Of a DNA stretch of 38,700 bases, positions 8,737 through 16,908 are shown piece after piece. The stretch is from JBCCMQ01 sp039179985 (GTDB lineage: Bacteria; Pseudomonadota; Alphaproteobacteria; Rhodobacterales; Rhodobacteraceae): assembly GCA_039179985.1 (NCBI GenBank), contig JBCDED010000033.1, positions 1-38,700 of the forward strand, given 5' to 3'. Under the pieces are notes generated by a model. It searched no databases, had not been told where the DNA came from, and worked only from the letters and a program-made list of their open reading frames with translations. Numbering within the stretch: position 1 is the stretch's first letter; each line of letters begins with the position of its first letter. A program made the position numbers and the translations under genes.

Positions 8737-9519
8737 ATGCCAGACGTTTCGACAACCATCCGGGGCCGGGTGATCGAGATCACGCTCGACCGACCCAAGG
8801 CCAATGCGATCAACGCGGCCACCAGCATCGCCCTTGGCGCTGCGTTCCAGCGTTTGCGCGATGACGACGCTCTTTCGGTCGGGATCATCACTGGTGGCGG
8901 CGACCGGTTCTTTTCCGCTGGCTGGGATCTCAAAGCCGCTGCCGAGGGCGAAGCGCCCGATGCCGATTTTGGGGTGGGGGGCTTTGCCGGGCTGACCGAG
9001 TTCTGGACACTCAAGAAACCTGTGATCGCGGCGGTGAACGGTATGGCCCTTGGCGGTGGGTTCGAACTGGCGCTGGCCGCCGATATGATCGTCGCGGCCG
9101 ATCATGCGGAATTTGGCCTGCCAGAGGCCACGCTTGGCATCGTGGGCGACAGTGGCGGAACAATCCGGTTGCCTCGCCGACTGCCCCGTGCCGTGGCCAT
9201 GGAGATCATGATGACCGGACGCCGCGCCCCGGCCTCTGAGCTTGCCCGCTGGGGGTTGGTCAACGACGTGGTCCCCGCCACGTCGCTGATCGAAACCGCG
9301 CGGGCACTGGCGGACCGCGTGGCGGCCTCGGCGCCGCTATCGCTGCAGGCGATCAAGGAAATCGACCGGGCGACCGAGGGCCTTGGCGAAGAGGCCGCCT
9401 ATGCCGAGATGCGCGGTGCGGACCTGCCGTCTTACCGCGGCATCTACGACAGCGCCGACGCGGCCGAGGGCATGGCCGCCTTCGCCGAGCGCCGCACGCC
9501 CCAGTGGACGGGTCGCTGA
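8737..9519 (+). CDS. Enoyl-CoA hydratase/isomerase, CaiD (carnitinyl-CoA dehydratase)-like
   Basis: Crotonase-fold enzyme of 260 residues, the same size as E. coli CaiD (261). The ATG at 8737 was preferred over 8722 because GGAG lies 7 bases before it. Shared CaiD-like stretches are FSAGWDLKAAAEGE with PDADFGVGGFAGLTE, KPVIAAVNGMALGGGFELAL (oxyanion hole), LPEATLGIVGDSGGTIRLP with the catalytic glutamate, MMTGRRAPASELARWGLVN and AFAERRTPQWTGR at the end. CaiD hydrates crotonobetainyl-CoA to carnitinyl-CoA, but the CoA-transferase and ligase partners are absent here, so a different branched or trimethylammonium acyl-CoA remains possible. The thioesterase gene starts 2 bases after the stop. Confidence 0.82.
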   Translation: MPDVSTTIRGRVIEITLDRPKANAINAATSIALGAAFQRLRDDDALSVGIITGGGDRFFSAGWDLKAAAEGEAPDADFGVGGFAGLTEFWTLKKPVIAAVNGMALGGGFELALAADMIVAADHAEFGLPEATLGIVGDSGGTIRLPRRLPRAVAMEIMMTGRRAPASELARWGLVNDVVPATSLIETARALADRVAASAPLSLQAIKEIDRATEGLGEEAAYAEMRGADLPSYRGIYDSADAAEGMAAFAERRTPQWTGR

Positions 9520-9521
9520 GC

Positions 9522-10073
9522 ATGGCCGAAGCCTATGACGCGCCGCTGCCCTGGACCGGCGAGATCGCCGCGCCCCTGCGGCTTTTCCGGTCGGACGTGC
9601 GCGCCGGGTGGCTGGACAGTTTCGACCACGTGAACATCGCCCACTACCTGACAATCTGCGACCATGCCAACTGGGCCTTCTGGAACTGGATCAACGCACC
9701 CAGGGGCCGGCAGGAGGACCGGGAGGGCCATGAATACGTCATCGTCGAAAACCACGTGCATTACATCGGGGAACTGGCGCTCGGCATGTCGGTGGAGGTC
9801 TCGACCCAGCTTCTGGGCGTGGATGACAAGCGGCTGATCCTCTTTCACCACGTCTGGAACGCAGGCACGGGCGAGCTTGCGGCCACGAATGAGGTGAAGT
9901 TCCTGGCCTTTCATCTGGGCGCCCGGCGGCCAGAGGCCTGGGCGGCCCATGTGGCGGACCGGCTGCACGAGATCAGGGCGGCGCACGCGGGCCTGCAAAT
10001 CCCACCACAGGCCGGGCAGGGCATCGCCCTGCGCAGGAAACAGTCGGTTACTGGCGGCCAATCATCCGGTTGA
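9522..10073 (+). CDS. Acyl-CoA thioesterase, 4HBT/hot-dog fold
   Basis: Predicted cytoplasmic thioesterase of 183 residues. The hot-dog core is visible as FRSDVRAGWLDSFDHVNIAHYLTICDHA, where the D-x-F-x-HVNIA-Y pattern matches the 4-hydroxybenzoyl-CoA thioesterase active-site helix region, followed by EGHEYVIVENHVHYIGEL and KRLILFHHVWN. The ATG at 9522 directly follows the hydratase stop; an in-frame ATG at 9504 inside the hydratase gene is less likely. The pairing with a CaiD-like hydratase recalls betainyl-CoA or carnitine-type catabolism, where thioesterases of this class occur. The 3' end overlaps the convergent hydrolase gene by 26 bp. Confidence 0.75.
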   Translation: MAEAYDAPLPWTGEIAAPLRLFRSDVRAGWLDSFDHVNIAHYLTICDHANWAFWNWINAPRGRQEDREGHEYVIVENHVHYIGELALGMSVEVSTQLLGVDDKRLILFHHVWNAGTGELAATNEVKFLAFHLGARRPEAWAAHVADRLHEIRAAHAGLQIPPQAGQGIALRRKQSVTGGQSSG

Positions 10074-11544
10074 GGCCCGCGATCACCTCGGCCATAGTCG
10101 TGGAGTGATCGAACCCGCGGTGGTGGCTATCGATGATCACCTCCTTGCCCGCGCCCTCCAGCCGCGCGCTCCAATAGGGCACCACGCCGTCCGTGGGAAA
10201 GCAGCCCGGCGTTTGAAGGCACGCGGGCCCTCCCTTTACGCCAATGATGGACACCGTGTCGATGTCCTGGGGCACGGGCAATTCCGCCGAGATGCGCATC
10301 AGCGGATGGGTCGGGCTCAGCACGCGGACGCTGTCGGGCCCGGTGCCGTTGATATAGGGCTGCATGACCGGCTGGACGTATTCGATGGGCAGGCTGTCGC
10401 TGGCGAAAAGCGAAGTAAACTCCCCGGGCAGGGCGATCAGGCGCGATCCCATGCGTCCCACAAGTCCCACGGCCACATTGCTGCCCCGGTGCGGGCTGTT
10501 GACCATTGCGGCGAACTCGATTTGCGGTTCTTGCCGGGCATCAAAAATCAGCTCGTAATTCGCGCGCCGCACCGCGTCGACGGGCAGGTCTTCGGGCGGC
10601 ACCCTGAACGTGGCGTTCCAGAGCGCGCCATTGTCTTCGGTGATCAGGTGCCGCGTGATGACGCCGCCCATGCTGTGCCCGACCACGGCCATGCGCTGCG
10701 AAGCAATGTGAATGCCCGCCGGATCGGCCTCACTGCGCAGGTTCCAAAGGGCGCCACGGATGCGCGCCGTGGAGTAGTAGACGGGCAGACCCGTCGGATA
10801 GAAGGCGTGCCAGATCTGGAAGCGGCTGTTCAAAACCGGGTCGCGCATGATCTGGCGGGTCAGGGGTATCCAGACCTTGGGCGATGACCTGAGGCCATGG
10901 ATCATTAAAACGGGGATCCGGTCGGGATCATAGGGTTCGACCATGTAAATGCCGCTTTCATGGTCGCGGCGGCTGCCGGGATCGAAAAAGCCCAAAAGGC
11001 GGTCTTCGGAAAAATTCGTGGCGTCCAGCAGGCGCAGATAGGCCATCTCCGTCAACTGGGCTTGCCAGTCGGCGGGCAGCTTGGACGGTGGAACCACATC
11101 AAATCCGGCTTCAGAGGGACGCAGGGCGGCGAACTGGTAAAGCCCGGCGGGCGGGTAGTTGTCCGGGAAGGGCGTGGCTTCGACCGGCTGGCTGTAGATC
11201 ACTGGAATGTCGCCGGTTGGGCTTTCGAACCGGGGCTTGCCTTCGGCGGTCACAAGGTTCTCTGCCAGAACGGCGTCGGCGCCGAATGTGGTGCGGGCCA
11301 CGTCGCGCGCCGCGCTGATTTGTGCTGAGCGGAGCAGGACCGGCGAAATGCTGCCCGCATCCAGTGCCGCGCAATTCAGGATCGCACCCGGGTCGCTTTG
11401 ATTTGCGGCGCAGGTCGGACCCGGGGTATTCGCAGTCGAGACGTCAAGGTCCGGCCCCGGCGAGTGGGTGACAAGCGGCGCGCCCGAGCAGGCCGCCAGA
11501 ACAACCAGGGCGAGCGGGGCGAAACAGCGATAGAAAGACAACAT
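10048..11544 (-). CDS. Alpha/beta-fold lipase-like hydrolase, predicted lipoprotein
   Basis: Predicted membrane-anchored serine hydrolase of 498 residues. The ATG at 11544 gives a lipoprotein signal with lipobox LAAC, cysteine at residue 19; the frame is open 33 codons further upstream, but those residues precede and spoil the signal. The catalytic domain starts around residue 205 with VLMIHGLRSSPKVW (oxyanion region) and has the nucleophile elbow VVGHSMGGVI with serine at about residue 291. The acid and histidine probably lie in DGVVPYWSARLEG and DSHHRGFDHST near the C-terminus. It resembles secreted PGAP1/lipase-type hydrolases common in proteobacteria. The substrate is unknown and it has no clear operon partner. 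Confidence 0.78.
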   Translation of the reverse strand: MLSFYRCFAPLALVVLAACSGAPLVTHSPGPDLDVSTANTPGPTCAANQSDPGAILNCAALDAGSISPVLLRSAQISAARDVARTTFGADAVLAENLVTAEGKPRFESPTGDIPVIYSQPVEATPFPDNYPPAGLYQFAALRPSEAGFDVVPPSKLPADWQAQLTEMAYLRLLDATNFSEDRLLGFFDPGSRRDHESGIYMVEPYDPDRIPVLMIHGLRSSPKVWIPLTRQIMRDPVLNSRFQIWHAFYPTGLPVYYSTARIRGALWNLRSEADPAGIHIASQRMAVVGHSMGGVITRHLITEDNGALWNATFRVPPEDLPVDAVRRANYELIFDARQEPQIEFAAMVNSPHRGSNVAVGLVGRMGSRLIALPGEFTSLFASDSLPIEYVQPVMQPYINGTGPDSVRVLSPTHPLMRISAELPVPQDIDTVSIIGVKGGPACLQTPGCFPTDGVVPYWSARLEGAGKEVIIDSHHRGFDHSTTMAEVIAGLNRMIGRQ

Positions 11545-11635
11545 CTGTGGGTGTCGGCAGGCAAATGAGCAGGTCCTTGTGAGATAGGTCGCCGCCTGAA
11601 TTTGCAAAGGTGCCAAAGGTTTCGGGGACGGCGCC

Positions 11636-12346
11636 TCAGCCATCCTGTAGCGTCAGCGTCACATGGTCGCCCGAGAACCATGCGCGACCGTATTCGATCG
11701 GGGTGCCGTCTTGGTCGATGTTGACGCTGGTCGTCCGGATCAGCGGCGCGCCCGCAGCGATGCCCAGTTGGTGGGCCTGCGTCGGTGTGGCGAGCTTGGC
11801 GTTGATCTCGGTTGTGGCGCGCGTGTAGTCGTCGATCCCAGCGGCGCGGAATCCGGCTGTGACCGAGGATGTTTCCTGCAAAACCGACAGGATGTCGGGG
11901 AAGCGCTCGGCGGGAAAGACGCTGCGGAACAGGGCAATAGGCAGACCGTCGGCGAGGTTCTGACCTTTCCAGACGATCACGTCCGACCCGGGGGCCAGCC
12001 TGAGCGCGTCGCTTTCGCGTTCCGTGGCAGGCCGGGCCGCCGCATAAAGCGTGGTGCGCATGGGCGACTGGCCTGCCGCCCGGAGGTTCTGGTGAAACCG
12101 CACCCGGCGTCCGATGGGGTAGGCGACTGGACTGCGGGCGACAAAGACGCCCGCACCGCGCCGCGATTCCACCAGACCCTGCTCTGCAAGGTCCGCCAGA
12201 GCGCGGCGCACCGTGTGCCGGTTGACACCGAAGCGCGCCGAAAGCTCGGCCTCGGTCGGGAGTTTTTTGCCGGGCAGAACATGGCCGCTTCCGATTTCCG
12301 ATGCGATGGTGTCGCGGATCGAGGTCCATATGGCAGGTCGGGTCAT
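11636..12346 (-). CDS. phnF: GntR/HutC-family regulator of phosphonate genes (PhnF)
   Basis: Transcription factor of 236 residues with an N-terminal winged helix-turn-helix: LPTEAELSARFGVNRHTVRRALADLAEQGLVESRRGAGVFV, about residues 29-70. A UTRA ligand-binding domain of the HutC subfamily fills about 90-235 (LFRSVFPAERFPDIL, IEYGRAWFSGDHVTLTL). It is divergently oriented to phnG across 100 bp, the usual place for PhnF, which represses the phn genes until a phosphonate or phosphate-limitation signal is sensed. No strong Shine-Dalgarno precedes the ATG. The lipoprotein hydrolase gene lies 91 bp downstream in the same orientation. Confidence 0.88.
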   Translation of the reverse strand: MTRPAIWTSIRDTIASEIGSGHVLPGKKLPTEAELSARFGVNRHTVRRALADLAEQGLVESRRGAGVFVARSPVAYPIGRRVRFHQNLRAAGQSPMRTTLYAAARPATERESDALRLAPGSDVIVWKGQNLADGLPIALFRSVFPAERFPDILSVLQETSSVTAGFRAAGIDDYTRATTEINAKLATPTQAHQLGIAAGAPLIRTTSVNIDQDGTPIEYGRAWFSGDHVTLTLQDG

Positions 12347-12350
12347 GGGC

Positions 12351-12368
12351 GTGTCGTCAAAGTTTCAC
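12351..12368 (+). promoter_or_regulatory. Candidate Pho box
   Basis: GTGTCGTCAAAGTTTCAC matches the PhoB box pattern CTGTCATAAATCTGTCAC at 13 of 18 positions by eye, as two 7-base halves spaced 11 apart. It lies in the phnF-phnG divergent region. The geometry is imperfect: a PhoB-type promoter would want a -10 about 10 bases further, and that stretch is GC-rich. The AT-rich part starts only near 12402. A weaker second half-site CTGTCTA occurs at 12397. Treat as a candidate only. Confidence 0.3.
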
Positions 12369-12396
12369 AAAGGGCGGCTTGCGGGCGCCCGCGAAG

Positions 12397-12446
12397 CTGT
12401 CTAGAAGATTTGTATAGTTGTATATTTAAATGGACAACTGAAAAAG
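12397..12446. promoter_or_regulatory. AT-rich phnG promoter/candidate PhnF operator
   Basis: Sharply AT-rich sequence directly upstream of phnG in otherwise GC-rich DNA. It carries two copies of TTGTATA (12410-12416 and 12418-12424) in direct repeat with an 8-bp period. GTTGT at 12417-12421 and ACAAC at 12434-12438 form inverted arms around TATTTAAATGG-like sequence. HutC/PhnF-type regulators commonly bind TGTATA-like half-sites, so this is the best operator candidate; TATATT at 12421 could be a -10. No clear ribosome binding site is seen before phnG. Confidence 0.4.
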
Positions 12447-12899
12447 ATGTCGCAAAACACCGAAGCCCGCCGCCGCAGACTGAGCCTCCTTGCGAAGGCG
12501 CCCCATGACCGCCTGATCGCGCTCTGGTCGGACTGGAACCAGACCCCCGCGCACGGCTTTCTTAGGCCGCCCGAAATCGGCGCGGTCATGGTGCGCGGTC
12601 GGGCGGGCGCCACCGGGGCGCCGTTCAACTTGGGCGAAATGACGGTCACGCGCTGCTCGGTGGAACTCGCGGGAAGCGGAACGGTCGGGCATGGCTACGT
12701 GCAGGGCCGCAGCAAGGAAGCCGCCAAGATCGCCGCGCTGGCCGATGCCATCGCGGAAGACGGGCAGGCCGAGGCGGTCGAAACGGCGCTGATCGGCCCC
12801 CTGGCTGCCGAAGCCGAGGCCAAGGCCGCGGCCCGTGCGGCCAAGGCGGCTGCAACCAAGGTCGAATTTTTCACAATGGTGCGAGGAGACAACGCATGA
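12447..12899 (+). CDS. phnG: C-P lyase core subunit PhnG
   Basis: First gene of the carbon-phosphorus lyase operon; 150 residues, normal for PhnG. PhnG, H, I and J form the core complex, and PhnI with G, H and L attaches the phosphonate to ATP's ribose C1. Family sequence is visible in RLSLLAKAPHDRLIALW, GAVMVRGRAGATGAPFNLGEMTVTR and GHGYVQGRSKEAAKIAALAD. The segment 100-140 is a run of alanine, glutamate and lysine and probably helical. The stop overlaps the phnH start (ATGA). Transcription probably starts in the AT-rich region just upstream. Confidence 0.95.
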   Translation: MSQNTEARRRRLSLLAKAPHDRLIALWSDWNQTPAHGFLRPPEIGAVMVRGRAGATGAPFNLGEMTVTRCSVELAGSGTVGHGYVQGRSKEAAKIAALADAIAEDGQAEAVETALIGPLAAEAEAKAAARAAKAAATKVEFFTMVRGDNA

Positions 12900-13468
12900 G
12901 CCAGACAGCTCTCAGCGGCGGTTTCCAGACTCCGGCCATTGACGCATCCCATGCGTTCCGGGCGGCATTACAGGCCATGTCGCGGCCCGGACGCATCGAA
13001 GAGGTGGCTGGCGTGGCTCCGCCAGCCCCTCTTTCCTCTGCCGCCGGTGCGCTTGTCCTGACGCTTTGTGATCGCGAAACCAGCCTCTACCTGGCACCCT
13101 CACACGATACGTCCGCGCTGCGGGACTGGATCACCTTCCAGACTGGCGCGCCCTTCGCGCCTGCCGAAGAGGCGCAGTTCGCGCTCGGCACGTGGGCTGC
13201 ATTGCAGCCCGTCAGCGCCTTTGCCGTCGGCACGCCGGAATACCCCGACCGCTCGGCCACGCTGATTGTCGAGATGGCGGCGCTCAGCGCCAGTGGTCCG
13301 ATGCTCAGCGGGCCCGGCATTCGCGACAGCGCCACGCTCAGCCTGCCCGAGACGGCGGCGTTTCAGGCCAATGCCGCGCAGTTCCCCTTGGGCTTTGACT
13401 GCTACTTCACTGCCGGAACGCAGCTTGCCGGTTTGCCAAGATCCACTCGTGTCAAGGAGGCCGTCTGA
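12896..13468 (+). CDS. phnH: C-P lyase core subunit PhnH
   Basis: 190-residue PhnH, a PLP-transferase-fold protein without cofactor that dimerises in the C-P lyase core complex. Features are GGFQTPAIDASHAFRAALQAMSRPGRIEEV at the N-terminus, ALVLTLCDRETSLYL, a central AQFALGTWAALQPVSAFAVGTPEYPDRSATLIVE and the C-terminal GPGI, FPLGFDCYFTAGTQLAGLPRSTRV. The ATG overlaps the phnG stop, and the stop TGA shares its A with the phnI ATG (TGATG), so subunit synthesis is coupled. Confidence 0.95.
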   Translation: MSQTALSGGFQTPAIDASHAFRAALQAMSRPGRIEEVAGVAPPAPLSSAAGALVLTLCDRETSLYLAPSHDTSALRDWITFQTGAPFAPAEEAQFALGTWAALQPVSAFAVGTPEYPDRSATLIVEMAALSASGPMLSGPGIRDSATLSLPETAAFQANAAQFPLGFDCYFTAGTQLAGLPRSTRVKEAV

Positions 13469-14556
13469 TGTATGTTGCCGTCAAAGGGGGCGAGCGCGCC
13501 ATCGACAACGCCCATAGCTGGCTGGCCGAAGAACGCCGCGGCGATGTGGGCGTGGCCGAACTTTCGGTGCCGCAGATCCGCGAGCAACTGAAGCTGGCGG
13601 TCAACCGCGTCATGGCCGAGGGCTCGCTTTTCGATCCCGATCTTGCCGCGCTTGCGATCAAGCAGGCGCGCGGTGATCTGATCGAGGCGATCTTTCTTAT
13701 CCGTGCCTACCGCACGACCCTGCCACGGTTCGGCGCGTCAAACCCGGTGGAGACGGGCGAGATGGTCTGTGACCGCCGGATCTCGGCGACCTTCAAGGAC
13801 GTGCCTGGCGGGCAGGTGCTGGGGCCGACCTTCGACTACACGCACCGTCTGATCGACTTTGCGCTGGCCGCGGAAGGCGAGGTGCCAGGCGCACCCGAGG
13901 GCGTCGCGCAGCCGGGCCCGGTGCCCCATGTGACCGAGTTTCTCCAGCGCGAGGACCTGATCCAGACCGAGCCCGAAATGAACGACACCCCCGACGACCT
14001 GACGCGCCAGCCCCTGGCCTTTCCCGCCGAACGTCCCTTGCGTCTTCAGTCTCTGACGCGCGGAGACGAAGGTTTTGTGCTGTCCATGGCCTATTCCACG
14101 CAGCGCGGCTACGGGCGCAACCATCCTTTCGTGGGCGAGATGCGCGTCGGCGTTGTGGATGTGGAGATGGACGTGCCGGAACTGGGCTTTGCCATCGACC
14201 TTGGCGAGGTGGAACTGACCGAGTGCGAAACCGTGAACCAGTTCACTGGCTCCAAAACCGAACCGCCGCAATTCACCCGTGGTTACGGGCTTGTCTTCGG
14301 CCATTCCGAGCGCAAGGCGATTTCCATGGCGTTGGTGGACCGGGCGCTGCGGTGGAAGGAACTGGGCGAGGACAATGTGGGCGCGCCGGCGCAAGACGAG
14401 GAATTCGTGTTGAGCCATGCCGACAACATACAGGCCACCGGGTTTCTGGAACACATAAAATTGCCCCATTACGTGGACTTCCAGTCCGAACTTGAACTGA
14501 TCCGCAAGCTCCGCGCCGAGGCCATGGCCGCGACCATGCCCCAGGCGGCGGAGTAA
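13468..14556 (+). CDS. phnI: C-P lyase nucleosidase subunit PhnI
   Basis: Purine ribonucleoside triphosphate phosphonylase subunit, 362 residues, the usual size. Together with PhnGHL it displaces adenine from ATP by the phosphonate to give alpha-D-ribose 1-phosphonate 5-triphosphate. Recognisable blocks are MYVAVKGGERAIDNAHSWLAEERRG at the start, QIREQLKLAVNRVMAEGSLFDPDLAALAIKQARGD, AYRTTLPRFG, LPLRLQSL-like RPLRLQSLTRGDEGFVLSMAYSTQRGYGRNHPF and YGLVFGHSERKAISMALVDRALR, and DFQSELELIRKLRAEA near the end. It overlaps phnH by 1 base; 57 bases separate it from phnJ. Confidence 0.95.
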   Translation: MYVAVKGGERAIDNAHSWLAEERRGDVGVAELSVPQIREQLKLAVNRVMAEGSLFDPDLAALAIKQARGDLIEAIFLIRAYRTTLPRFGASNPVETGEMVCDRRISATFKDVPGGQVLGPTFDYTHRLIDFALAAEGEVPGAPEGVAQPGPVPHVTEFLQREDLIQTEPEMNDTPDDLTRQPLAFPAERPLRLQSLTRGDEGFVLSMAYSTQRGYGRNHPFVGEMRVGVVDVEMDVPELGFAIDLGEVELTECETVNQFTGSKTEPPQFTRGYGLVFGHSERKAISMALVDRALRWKELGEDNVGAPAQDEEFVLSHADNIQATGFLEHIKLPHYVDFQSELELIRKLRAEAMAATMPQAAE

Positions 14557-14613
14557 TGCTCGACCCCGCAGAAAGCCTGGCCCAAAGCCCAACCCAAAGA
14601 AGGACGCAGACCC

Positions 14614-15444
14614 GTGTCTGACTACAATTTCGCTTACCTCGACGAGCAGACCAAACGCATGATCCGCAGGGCGATCCTGAAAGGCGTGGCCGTGCCCGGC
14701 TATCAGGTGCCCTTCGCCAGCCGCGAGATGCCGATGCCCTATGGCTGGGGTACGGGCGGTGTGCAAGTCTCCTCGGCCGTGCTGACGCCCGAAGATACGC
14801 TGAAGGTGATCGACCAGGGCGCAGATGACACCACCAACGCCGTGTCGATCCGAAAGTTCTTCCAGAAGGTGGCCGATGTAGCTGTCACCGAAAAGACCGA
14901 GGACGCCACGGTCATCCAGACCCGCCACCGCATCCCCGAGCGCGATCTGACTGAAGAGCAGATCCTCGTCTATCAGGTGCCGATCCCTGAACCGCTGCGC
15001 TTTCTTGAACCCCGCGAGACCGAGACGCGCAAAATGCACGCGCTGGAGGAATACGGGCTCATGCACGTTAAGCTTTATGAGGATATCTCGCGCCACGGGG
15101 CGATCTCGACCGCCTACGCCTATCCGGTGAAGGTGGAAGATCGCTACGTGATGGACCCCTCGCCGATCCCGAAATTCGACAACCCAAAGCTTGAAAGCTC
15201 GGCCCTGCAGCTCTTCGGCGCGGGCCGGGAACAGCGCATCTATGCGGTGCCGCCCTACACCAAGGTCGCCAGCCTCGATTTCGATGACCACCCGTTTGAC
15301 CCGTCCAAGGCGAACCATGTCTGCGCGCTATGCGGCGCGGAAGATAGCTATCTTGACGAGGTGATCGTGGACGACGAAGGCGGTCGCATGTTCGTTTGCT
15401 CGGACACGGCCTATTGCGCCAGCCGCAGAGGAGAGGCCGCATGA
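14614..15444 (+). CDS. phnJ: C-P lyase radical SAM subunit PhnJ
   Basis: Catalytic subunit that cleaves the carbon-phosphorus bond of ribose-1-phosphonate 5-phosphate, releasing the alkane and leaving the cyclic 1,2-phosphate. Start is GTG at 14614 with GAAGGA upstream; 276 residues. It is very close to E. coli PhnJ throughout. The four iron-sulfur/catalytic cysteines are present as C237-x2-C240 (VCALCG) and C262-x5-C268 (FVCSDTAYC). G29, in VAVPGYQVPF, aligns with the E. coli glycine 32 that forms the glycyl radical. The conserved GWGTGGVQ and DQGADDTTNAVSIR loops are intact. It should be functional. Its last bases overlap phnK (ATGA). Confidence 0.97.
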   Translation: MSDYNFAYLDEQTKRMIRRAILKGVAVPGYQVPFASREMPMPYGWGTGGVQVSSAVLTPEDTLKVIDQGADDTTNAVSIRKFFQKVADVAVTEKTEDATVIQTRHRIPERDLTEEQILVYQVPIPEPLRFLEPRETETRKMHALEEYGLMHVKLYEDISRHGAISTAYAYPVKVEDRYVMDPSPIPKFDNPKLESSALQLFGAGREQRIYAVPPYTKVASLDFDDHPFDPSKANHVCALCGAEDSYLDEVIVDDEGGRMFVCSDTAYCASRRGEAA

Positions 15445-16214
15445 CACCGCCGCTTCTGGAGGTTCAGAACCTCACCAAACGCTATGGTGCGCGGATCGGC
15501 TGCGCGGATGTGTCCTTCCGGCTCTATCCGGGTGAAGTTATGGGAATCGTGGGAGAGTCCGGTTCGGGAAAATCAACTCTTCTCAATTGCTTGGCCGGGC
15601 AACTTGAGCCTGACCTAGGTCGCGTCCTTTTCGATACCCGTGCAGAAGGGCCGAAGGATACTCTGACAATGTCCGAACCCGAACGCCGGATGCTTGGCCG
15701 AACGGACTGGGCGTTCGTGCACCAGAACCCCCGCGACGGTCTGCGCATGCGCGTCAGCGCCGGCGGCAATGTGGGCGAGCGCCTGATGGCCGTCGGCGCC
15801 CGGCATTACGGCGATATCCGCGAGGCGGCGGTCGATTGGCTGGGGCGCGTGGAGATCGATGCGGACCGTGTCGACGACCGCCCGGCGGCCTTTTCGGGCG
15901 GGATGCAGCAGCGCCTGCAAATCGCGCGGAACCTTGTTACCGGCCCGCGGCTGGTCTTCATGGACGAGCCCACCGGCGGCCTCGACGTCAGCGTGCAGGC
16001 GCGGCTACTGGACCTTTTGCGCGGCCTAGTTCGCCGCATGGGGCTCTCGGCGATCATCGTCACCCACGATTTGGCCGTCGTCCGGCTGCTTGCCGACCGG
16101 CTGATGGTTATGAAAGAGGGCCATGTGGTCGAAACCGGGCTGACCGATCAGGTGCTCGACGATCCGCAGCACGCCTATACGCAACTTCTGGTCAGCTCGG
16201 TGCTGCAGGTCTGA
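15441..16214 (+). CDS. phnK: C-P lyase ABC protein PhnK
   Basis: ABC-type ATPase of 257 residues that docks on the PhnGHIJ core through PhnJ and is required for phosphonate breakdown; it is not a transporter component. Walker A GESGSGKS lies at residues 38-45, the signature FSGGMQQRLQIARNL in the middle, Walker B LVFMDEPTGGLDV after it, and the switch histidine in IIVTHDLAVVRLLADR. The ATG at 15441 overlaps the phnJ stop, and GAGG in the phnJ 3' end provides a Shine-Dalgarno; an in-frame ATG at 15396 lies too far inside phnJ. Confidence 0.94.
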   Translation: MTPPLLEVQNLTKRYGARIGCADVSFRLYPGEVMGIVGESGSGKSTLLNCLAGQLEPDLGRVLFDTRAEGPKDTLTMSEPERRMLGRTDWAFVHQNPRDGLRMRVSAGGNVGERLMAVGARHYGDIREAAVDWLGRVEIDADRVDDRPAAFSGGMQQRLQIARNLVTGPRLVFMDEPTGGLDVSVQARLLDLLRGLVRRMGLSAIIVTHDLAVVRLLADRLMVMKEGHVVETGLTDQVLDDPQHAYTQLLVSSVLQV

Positions 16215-16227
16215 GGAGAGAGGGACG

Positions 16228-16908
16228 ATGATCGAGGTATCAGGACTGTCGAAGGCGTTCACTCTGCACAATCAGGGAGGCACGGTCATCCCGGTGCTGG
16301 CCGAAGCGGCGTTTACCGTTTCCCCCGGCGAGTGTGTTGCACTGACCGGTGAATCCGGCGCGGGCAAGTCGACCGTAATGCGCATCCTTTACGGCAACTA
16401 TCTGGCCGCCGAGGGCCGGGTGATGATCGGAGAGGTGGATCTGACGGGCGCGGAACCCCATGAGGTATTATCGCTGAGGCGGGATACGCTGGGCTATGTC
16501 AGCCAGTTCCTGCGGGTCGTGCCGCGCGTGCCGACACTCGACGTGGTGGCCGAGCCCTTGCTGGCTATCGGTATCGACGAAGATGCCGCGCGCGAGCGGG
16601 CCGAGGCGCTTCTCGAACGGCTTCGCATCCCGCGCAGGCTTTGGGGTCTGTCACCCACGACCTTTTCGGGTGGCGAGCAGCAGCGCGTGAACATCGCGCG
16701 CGGCTTTGCCCATGCCTATCCGGCGCTTCTGCTAGACGAGCCGACCGCGAGCCTCGACGCCACGAACCGCGAAACGGTGCTGCAACTGATCGAAGAAGCC
16801 AAAGAGGGCGGGGCAGCCATCGTCGGCATCTTCCACGATGCCGCCGCGCGCGACCGTGTGGCCGACCGCGAGATCGACGTCAGCCAGTTCACCCCGAAAG
16901 TCGCATGA
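16228..16908 (+). CDS. phnL: C-P lyase ABC protein PhnL
   Basis: 226-residue ABC ATPase needed with PhnGHI for phosphonate-ribose formation and, with PhnK, bound to the core complex. Walker A GESGAGKST spans residues 41-49; the signature is FSGGEQQRVNIARGFA and Walker B ALLLDEPTASLD. The D-loop is followed by FHDAAARDRVADREIDV, where H replaces the usual position of the switch histidine in family style. GAGGAGAGAGGG lies just before the ATG. It starts 13 bases after phnK and overlaps phnN (ATGA). Confidence 0.94.
   Translation: MIEVSGLSKAFTLHNQGGTVIPVLAEAAFTVSPGECVALTGESGAGKSTVMRILYGNYLAAEGRVMIGEVDLTGAEPHEVLSLRRDTLGYVSQFLRVVPRVPTLDVVAEPLLAIGIDEDAARERAEALLERLRIPRRLWGLSPTTFSGGEQQRVNIARGFAHAYPALLLDEPTASLDATNRETVLQLIEEAKEGGAAIVGIFHDAAARDRVADREIDVSQFTPKVA

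Noticed and set aside
13738..15318. Long open frame of about 526 codons on the minus strand antisense to phnI-phnJ
   Set aside because: Composition is that of a GC-rich shadow frame (rich in H, R, G), and phnI and phnJ on the other strand are unmistakable.
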